Notes under the pieces: model-generated
Database searches by the model: none
What the model was told of the DNA's origin: nothing
The model's input: only the letters and a program-made list of their open reading frames with translations
Source of the DNA: Ligustrum vulgare
Taxonomy: Eukaryota; Streptophyta; Magnoliopsida; Lamiales; Oleaceae
DNA length: 64,000 bases
Direction of reading: 5' to 3'
Assembly: GCA_963555705.1 (NCBI GenBank)
Contig: OY743169.1
Coordinates: 44,256,124-44,320,123, forward strand
Part shown: positions 57,566 to 64,000 of the stretch, piece after piece
Numbering within the stretch: the stretch's first letter is position 1
How the letters are laid out: each line of letters starts with the position of its first letter
Made by a program: the position numbers and the translations under genes

Positions 57566-58389
57566 TGTTCGCTAATATTTCACGATGTGAAATATCCTCG
57601 CAAGTGTATGGGTTATGAGAAATAATAAAATAGACATAGGAGTCCGGATTATCCTCCACGGAGACTGCTATTAAGCACCAAAATATGTTACTTTCTATCC
57701 CTATTTGCACGGACAAAAGAGTTTGAGATTTTAAACTAAAACTAAAGAATTAAACTAAGGAAATAAAATTACGAAATTGTTTTATTTTTAAAAAGTTTGT
57801 AAAGTATTTGGGAATTCTGACTACTTTACGTAACGACTGCAATAATAACAAGAGTATATCTCCATCTCTTTTTCCAATTACTTGATTTATTACCTTGATC
57901 TAAGCTATTAACTTACCTCTCTGATTATGGAAATAACTCATTATATCTTGAATTGGTGATCAAGCGACTCAAGCATTAAAAGCAATAATAAATCAATACA
58001 TGCAATGAACCATTAAAACAATGAAATTTAGATTTAAAATAATAAAGTTAGGCTACATCGTTTGTCCAAACATGGAGTTTAGATACACATCATAACTAAA
58101 CCACATAAACAATAAAATAAAGCGTTCATGGAAAATGACATAAAAGAATGGAAAGCTTGTACAAAGTATCAATTCTTCATGTGTTCTTCCAATCTCGCCT
58201 CTTGCTTTGCTTTAGTCTCTCAAGAATTTGACGTTGAAATCTGAATTGTATGATGTTCTTAGGTGAGGCAAAGGTCTAGAATTCATGCCTTACAAGTTGT
58301 TTTTATTGGTATTGGAGAGACCTAGGTCAATGAGGCTAAAATCCAATTGAAAATCACGAACAAAATTAGACTCGAAGCCCAATCGGAAA

Positions 58390-58507
58390 GCCACGTGATC
58401 GTGCGATTCAAAAGCCGGCGATCGCGTGGTCAAGGCGTTTAGCCTCGGGTGAAAAATCTGGTCGCTAGCACGATCGCGTGCTTCTATAGCCGGTGATGGC
58501 TTGGTGG
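58390..58507. repeat. Palindrome boxes of H LTR
   Basis: GCCACGTGATCGTGCGATTC (58390) with GCCGGCGATCGCGTGGTC (58414): GATC centres 23 bp apart. AGCACGATCGCGTGCTTC (58467) with GCCGGTGATGGC (58489): GATC/GATG centres 23 bp apart. Confidence 0.8.
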
Positions 58508-58618
58508 AACCTTTAGCGCAATTTCCATCTTTTTCTGTCCGTATAAGTTAGTCCCCACCTTTTATTTGCAACCTCAATCCTCAACTTTCAATTGAAGCGA
58601 TTTAGTCCCTACCTTTGG

Positions 58619-60341
58619 TGTAGCGACCGAGAATTTTCCAAACATAAAAGACTTGTTTTACCAAACTTGTCGCTACGACTCTCCAACCTCAACGATTATT
58701 ATTCAAAACCAGCGCTCTTGTCTAGTCATATTAATTATTTTAAGATTTTAAGAAAGAAGAAACTTTGAAGTACCCAAGTATTTTAGATCAAGAAAATTTT
58801 AAAATTTCGAGGACGAAATTATTTTAAGGTGGTAGGGTTGTAGCGACCGAGAATTTTTCATGACTTAATTAAATAAATAATTATTTTAAAAATGTGTCGC
58901 TACGACTTTGTCCATTTATTTTTAAAAGGTGATAGTCTAGCCAATGAAGTAAAATTTTATTTTAAATTTATCTTAGTCAAATTCCAGTTAAATTAAAGTG
59001 AATCATTTTCAGTATTTATTCTTAAGTCCAGATTTCAACTTTTAATAGATTATCCAAATTATTTGATTTTATGTCCAAGTCCATTATTTATTTTAAAATT
59101 CAATTTTCAATTTATGGAAATTCAAATTATTTTAAATCCAAAATATTTTATCTCCAATTTAAATTCATTCTCAAATTTTTATTTATTTTTAAAATCCCCA
59201 ATTCACATTCATTTTAATCCCAAAATTTCCTCCCCATGGCGGCGGTAGGAGTGGTGCGGTGAAGAAAAGAGGAGTATTCTTGGTGTGAAAAATGAAGGTA
59301 CACCGAGGCTCAAGGATATGATTTTCCGTTGAAAAATCCGGTCTAAATCGCCGGCGGTCGGAGGTAAGTTTATGGGTTACTTTGATTCTTAGTTCTGGGT
59401 TCTAATTTGGGCATTTTATACATGGGTTATGGTCGATTGACTGGGTGGTGTAGATTGTTGAAAGTTGTGAACATAGGGCAGTAGCGATTGGCATGGTGTG
59501 GTGGCGATCTGAGTAGTCTGCACGGTGGTGTGGTGGTGGTTTGGTAATTACAGTCGGCTATGGGTTCACTCTTGGATTTTGTGGTTGTTTGGGTGAGGAA
59601 GTGGTGATTCCGACGCGGTGGTGGTTCTGAAATGGGCAGTAGGTTGTGGTTGAATTGATGCAGGCGATGGAGATTTAAATCTGTGGCAACTGATTATGGT
59701 CGCGTTTGGAGGTGATATAATGGAGTTATAATATGCATAGCTTGTCTGTAGGAAAATGGTAATCGATGGTAATTGGGGAAGGATTTTTGGTTTTATTGGG
59801 GGAAATTGCTGAGAATGTGGGGTGATGATGATGGGAAAGGAAAAATTGTGTAAATGTAATTATGAGATTGAAGTTGATTAAGATGGATTGAAGAGTGATC
59901 ATGGGGAAGGGAAAAGAAATGTGCTGAATATGAAAATGGAAGTTGGGGAGGAAATTTTGGGATTAAAATGAATGTGAATTGGGGATTTTAAAAATAAATA
60001 AAAATTTGAGAATGAATTTAAATTGAAGATAAAATATTTTGGATTTAAAATAATTTGAATTCCATAAATTGACAAATTGAATTTTAAAATAAATAATGGA
60101 CTTGGACATAAAATCAAATAATTTGGATAATCTATTAAAAGTTGAAATCTGGACTTAAGAATAAATACTGAAAATGATTCACTTTAATTTAACTGGAATT
60201 TGACTAAGATAAATTTAAAATAAAATTTTACTTCATTGGCTAGACTATCACGTTTTTAAAATAAATGGCCAAAATCGTAGCGACACATTTTTAAAATAAT
60301 TATTTATTTAATTAAGTCATGAAAAATTCTCGGTCGCTACA
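58619..60341. mobile_element. G: fold-back gypsy derivative with two U3 ends
   Basis: 1,723 bp flanked by a perfect 5-bp duplication TTTGG (58614-58618, 60342-60346). 58619-58750 is the start of a gypsy LTR. 58790-58838 is the end of a gypsy interior with polypurine tract. 58839-59235 is the first 397 bp of an LTR, and 59236-60341 is the first ~1.1 kb of the same LTR inverted. Thus 58839-59235 and 59945-60341 form a 397-bp inverted repeat with a 709-bp loop, and the element begins TGTAGCGACCGAG and ends CTCGGTCGCTACA. It contains no gene; the open frames at 59063-59248 and 60117-59899 are the two arms read on opposite strands. Confidence 0.88.
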
Positions 60342-60645
60342 TTTGGAATCCTCTCCATTTGCTCATTTCGACTTTCAATTACATCAATTGGTTCCTCCAA
60401 CTCTTGATTTATTCACTTTGGCACATTTTATCTTTCCCGGTTGATGTCGTAAACTCCTCAATTGCTAATTTTAGCTCCAAAATCATCCAATTGTGCATTC
60501 TTTTCATCAATTTCAAAATTCTTCATCTTTTTGGGATATTTTTTGAAATGCAAATAAATAAACACAAATCTAAATAGCATTTATTCTTTAACAAAAATTT
60601 ATTCTAATTTAGATATTTAAATAAGTGTATAAAATGCACTTATCA

Positions 60646-60954
60646 AGTAATGAAATGTTATGATTCTTTGGCTTTTGTTCCAATCAAAATATCATGGAAC
60701 AACTCTCACCCAACTAAATAATGAGTCCAAACGGGAAAAAAAAGTACTCTGTCATTTAAAGTGGGAGGAGGCTGCACATGGATTGGGACTTGATAGGCTG
60801 AGAAAGGAAAAAAAAGACCTGCCATGTGTTAGTTCATGTGCAATGGGTAAATAATCTATAAAAGGTTTGAGACTAGGCACACAAAGGGCATACTTACAAA
60901 GTCGGACATGAAGGAATGCCAAACGTGGAAGGTTGACTTAAGCACCAACATCCC
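60646..60954 (-). other. J 3' part, continuation of antisense ORF
   Basis: No open frame on the plus strand apart from a short unrecognised one (60660-60854). On the minus strand STFHVWHSFMSDF (about 60935-60897) may continue the antisense ORF past its stop. Confidence 0.4.
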
Positions 60955-61335
60955 TTAGAGTGATAGACCAATTTCTAAAAGGTCAGAAATTCTAGCACGA
61001 TCAAAAATTTCTTTAATGGGGCCATGTTTCATCATATGTACATGCAAAAGATGGATGGTTGTGTAAGCTTTGGGCCAAGTACGAATACCTTTATCGCGAA
61101 TTAGCTTTAATGGGAAAGGGTCCAAGAAGGGAGGTTCTTGAGTACAAGGAAATAGTTGGGCCACAGCTGCTGATCGAACAAAGTCTGCATCATTAAACAC
61201 TAGACCTAGATAAAACTCATGAAGTTCAGGTTTGACTGATAAAAGGAAACTTGGGTCTACATAGGGTTTGGCGAGAAGTTCTTGGAGATCTTCGAAGCTA
61301 ATAGAGTTGTCTGAAAGGTTCTTTGAAGTCACCAT
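60955..61335 (-). pseudogene. Antisense ORF (aORF) of Tat-like element J
   Basis: A 126-codon open frame, antisense to the adjacent LTR and about 270 bp upstream of it. It contains ISFEDLQELLAKPYVDPSFL, KPELHEFYLGLVFNDADFVR, RTWPKAYTTIHLLHVHMMKH and IKEIFDRARISDLLEIGLSL, then a stop. Tat-lineage elements are known to carry an antisense ORF between pol and the 3' LTR, and position and strand fit. The ending resembles the start of plant mobile domain-type proteins, but this is recognition by eye. It is unusually intact compared with all other ORFs in the window. Confidence 0.5.
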
Positions 61336-61590
61336 TTATCACAAAATGGAAGTTTTTTTAAATGTGGATATAATGGTGTGATATGGTGGCGTGCTTTTTG
61401 GGTTATAGAGGGTTTCATGTTATTGTAACGTAAATTGTAATGATGTGCCTTTTGCGATGTAGAAGATCATCGCCAAACAAAAGGAATGATTAGAAAATTT
61501 CACCTTTTTTTTTTTTGGATTTCAAATGTCACGGGAGAAGTGTAAAGTGATGAATATGGAACACGATTAATAATATATTAATTTGGTCAT

Positions 61591-61602
61591 ATTGGGGGTA
61601 AT
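61591..61602 (+). other. Polypurine tract of J
   Basis: ATTGGGGGTAAT directly before the LTR start at 61603. It orients J on the plus strand. Confidence 0.6.
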
Positions 61603-62246
61603 TGTTGATATACAAAAATGAGGCCCAATTAAGAAGTCAAAAGAATGGGTCCAAAGGAGGCCATATAAAGGCCCAATACAGAAGTATTAAGCGACAGTTC
61701 AATATCAACCATATCTGAGAAACGCCCCAAGGCCTGGGCGAGTGAAGTAGCACATCATCACTTAAAGCGGCGATTATTAAATAATTAATGGACAATTTTA
61801 TCACAACCAGTGATCCAAGAAATTCGATTAGAAGCAATTGGATGATGGAAGTAATGGCAGCAGTTAATTCGACGGTTGTTGACAAGTCATCCATCGTGGA
61901 GAAAATGGGCGGTTACTGGGCAATGAACTATTTGTTAATGAAATTGGAGAAAAACTGTCAATGAAGTATAAAAGGAAAAAGAGAACATAGAGACAAGGAT
62001 CTGATGAATCACTCTCAAAACAGAGAACTATATAATTCCATTTCTTTTTAAATTTTCTTGTAAGTTTTATTTACTTTTCAATTTAGTGTGCTTGTGCCAC
62101 TTGGAGGCATTTCGTTTTTATTGTAATCTTCATAAATAAAACATCCTTTGTTGGGGCTTTGTCTTAAAATGTTGTTGTTCCTTATACATCATCTGAATCC
62201 CTTTAGTTGTTAGCGATAATTCATTTCTATGTTAAATAGTAAACCA
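61603..62246 (+). mobile_element. J 3' LTR (Tat/Ogre-like)
   Basis: About 644 bp, starting TGTTGATATAC after the polypurine tract and aligned along its length with the LTR at 28981-29639. The TATAAAAGG box (61967-61975) is conserved. No primer-binding site follows, as expected for a 3' LTR. Confidence 0.7.
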
Positions 62247-64000
62247 GTAGTTTATTTATTACTTTATTTTACAAATTTTAGCCCAACATCTGAATGTGAA
62301 GAGTAGCTTTCGCATGACTTGTTAAATTGGTTTTAGGGATAATTGCAGTCACGATCCCACATTTTTTAAAACATTAAATACTTGATTATAACCTTTCATT
62401 CATTGCATCCGTAGTCCCAAGTCTTTCAAGTGAGTGAGAGTGAGACACAAATGGATGGAATCCATCCAATTTACCATTAGTTATCCAATGAATTGATTTT
62501 GAGTCTTTGACCACATTACTCATTAATTATAATTCAATAAGGGCAACATTGTAACTTATATTATCTTTTAATTAATTAAAAAAAAGTATAGTTCTATTGT
62601 ATGTATTCATCATATCAAAAAAACTATACATGATCCAGCCCTAGATTTATGCTGTTGTTGAGTATTCATCAGATTGTTTGTGTTGTTTGAGATTTTGGTG
62701 CAACGGGGGGTGAAACTTTGCGATGTAGATGGGAAGTGGTATTGTTTGAGATTTTGGTGTGACGGTGGTGGCAGTTTGCTGTGGTCTATTTTTTAGGTTT
62801 TTGGTACAATGGTGATTTGAGGCAGTGCCACAGTGGCGCTATCATTGAGTAGTTGCTTGATTTTTTATGTTGCTATTTGAGATTTTGGTGCAATAGTGGT
62901 GTGACTTTGCAATTCAAGTGGGAAGTGGCCTTGTTTGAGATTTTGATGCGGTGATGGTGACAAATTTTTATGACGGTTTTTTTTGAATCTTAATTTTTTG
63001 GTGTGATGGTTATTCAAGGTAGTAGTGGTCACGATTGTGTTGCATTGTCTTTTGGGTGGGTGGTGTGGTGGCCGATCGATGGGCAGTGGCTTGATGGCTT
63101 ATTTGGATTGGTTTTAGGGATAAAGTGGGTATGGGATTATATAGGATAGGGTGGGATGGGGTAGGGTAGGTAGGGTGGAATTTGGGAAGACGATAAACGT
63201 TTTTTTTAAAAATTGTTTTCTATTATCATAAACAAAGTTACCACTTTACCTTTATTGAATTAATTAATAATGTGGTCAAAGCAATTTTACAGTATGTAAG
63301 CTAATGACGCATAGAATAGTCCCCGAGTCATAGAGGGTAAGATGAGGCAAAGTCCATGTTCGTTATACATAAGGTATTTGTTGTTCATATTTTCCTATTT
63401 GTATTTTAGCATTCTTTTCTACTTTAATTATTAGATTTGTACTTCCATCATATTTTACAAATATAATTCTTTTTTATTATCTTTCTTATCACTGCACATC
63501 CCTGGGGGTAATATATTTTCTTTAAATGTACTAGACGATGTTCATGCGTCAAACAAGGCATGACAATTCTGATCATTTCCTCTAATATGTGTGCTATATT
63601 TGAATTAGTTAAATTTCCCCATCACCTTGAAGTGGTTCCTATAAATATATTTTCTAACATTAATTGAAATCTTCTTCATGTTAATTCTCTAGTGTAGGTT
63701 ATCATAGCCATATATTTTACTCATAATTCTATTTGATGATCTACATCTTGTACACATCCTAAATCTACCCATCTTGTTTTGTACTAATTTGTGTTTCCAT
63801 ACTTTTGTATGGTGTATATTCTATAAAATAATTTTTATCTGCATTTGTATAACAATTTTGTTGTAATATAAAATTATTAGTCCTAAATTTTGGTTTTGTC
63901 TTTGAGGTAGATGAATATTTGCTCTACTTTCTACATTAGTTCTACTAGTAAATTCTTCATTAACTAGATTAGTTGTAGGTTGTGGTACTTGTGATGTTTG
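62247..64000. other. Unclassified right flank
   Basis: No gene is called. 62682-62960 has four copies of TTTGAGATTTTGGTG with GGTGGTG-rich filler, resembling the low-complexity core of the gypsy LTRs. The last 180 bases are open on the minus strand (QVPQPTTNLVNEEFTSR, ..IHLPQRQNQNLG) with a composition like a copia pol linker. This is too weak to call. Confidence 0.4.

Larger units (their letters stand above)
57566..60645 (-). mobile_element. H 5' LTR (Athila-like), with nested G
   Basis: It runs from TGTTCGCTAAT (57566) to AAGTGTATAAAATGCACTTATCA (60645) and reads as TGATAAGTGCATTTT.. on the minus strand. About 1.35 kb without the nested G element. The inner part (CGCAAGTGTATGGG, GGAGTCCGGATTATCCTCCACGGAG) is typical of Athila/Tat LTR ends. 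Palindrome boxes lie at 58390-58507. Confidence 0.8.

Noticed and set aside
59063..60117. Two similar 61-72 codon open frames on opposite strands
   Set aside because: They are the two arms of the G inverted repeat. The sequence is AT-rich LTR, not coding.
61637..61894. Minus-strand frame conserved between 29103-29297 and 61637-61894
   Set aside because: Similarity is explained by both lying in the same LTR of element J; the frame has no domain and the codon differences do not look constrained.
63820..64000. Possible minus-strand copia pol linker
   Set aside because: Open for about 60 codons only, with Q/P/N-rich composition and no catalytic motif before the window ends.

Overview
This window is an AT-rich, repeat-packed stretch of a plant nuclear genome, most likely a eudicot. 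The evidence is plant-type Ty3/gypsy (chromovirus, Athila-like and Tat/Ogre-like) and Ty1/copia retrotransposons, tRNA-Met and tRNA-Asp/Arg-type primer-binding sites, hAT and PIF/Harbinger MITEs, and Helitron-like ends. No intact protein-coding gene is visible. Every recognisable coding stretch is a decayed retroelement gag, protease, pol or antisense ORF with stops and frameshifts. I see no tRNA or rRNA gene and no host gene.

Layout. 1-381: fragment of an Athila-type LTR. 964-13370: a Ty3/gypsy element (E1) with three LTRs, a badly decayed interior and a nested hAT MITE, flanked by ATAAT. 13371-17245: remains of a minus-strand copia element with a gag fragment and a primer-binding site; its leader carries a solo LTR (LTR A, 15592-16511, target duplication GTTAA). 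17250-18720: low-complexity DNA and a TGTGACC minisatellite. 19965-28911: DNA transposons: three PIF/Harbinger MITEs, a hAT element holding a copia-like solo LTR (LTR B, 21255-23016, duplication ACTTT), a second hAT MITE, a truncated hAT and two adjacent Helitron-like elements.

From 28981 to about 62246 lies a nested stack. A Tat/Ogre-like element J (LTR, gag, antisense ORF, LTR) appears to contain gypsy element D (LTR from 31814, PBS 45149, gag 47204-48240). D's LTR contains the nearly complete gypsy element F (32643-44415, duplication CTTGA), whose own 5' LTR contains solo LTR S2 (34531-37342, duplication GTTCT). Further right is a minus-strand LTR C with PBS, then a minus-strand Athila-like element H (49240-60645). 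A gypsy LTR (K) sits in H's primer-binding site, and a rearranged fold-back gypsy derivative (G, 58619-60341, duplication TTTGG) sits in H's 5' LTR. 62247-64000 is unclassified.

Most interesting observation. Several unrelated LTRs carry arrays of short CG-containing palindromes, a different palindrome in different copies: TTACGGCCGTAA (LTR A), TTTCGGTCGACC (LTR B), GCGATCGCGTGG-type (LTR C and H), TATCGATA (D). In A, C and H the boxes come in pairs about 20-25 bp apart, about two helical turns; in B the paired spacings are 16-22 bp. In LTRs A and B the array lies just upstream of a TATA box. This looks like a recurrent cis-regulatory or packaging architecture in plant retroelements. I do not know of a description of it.
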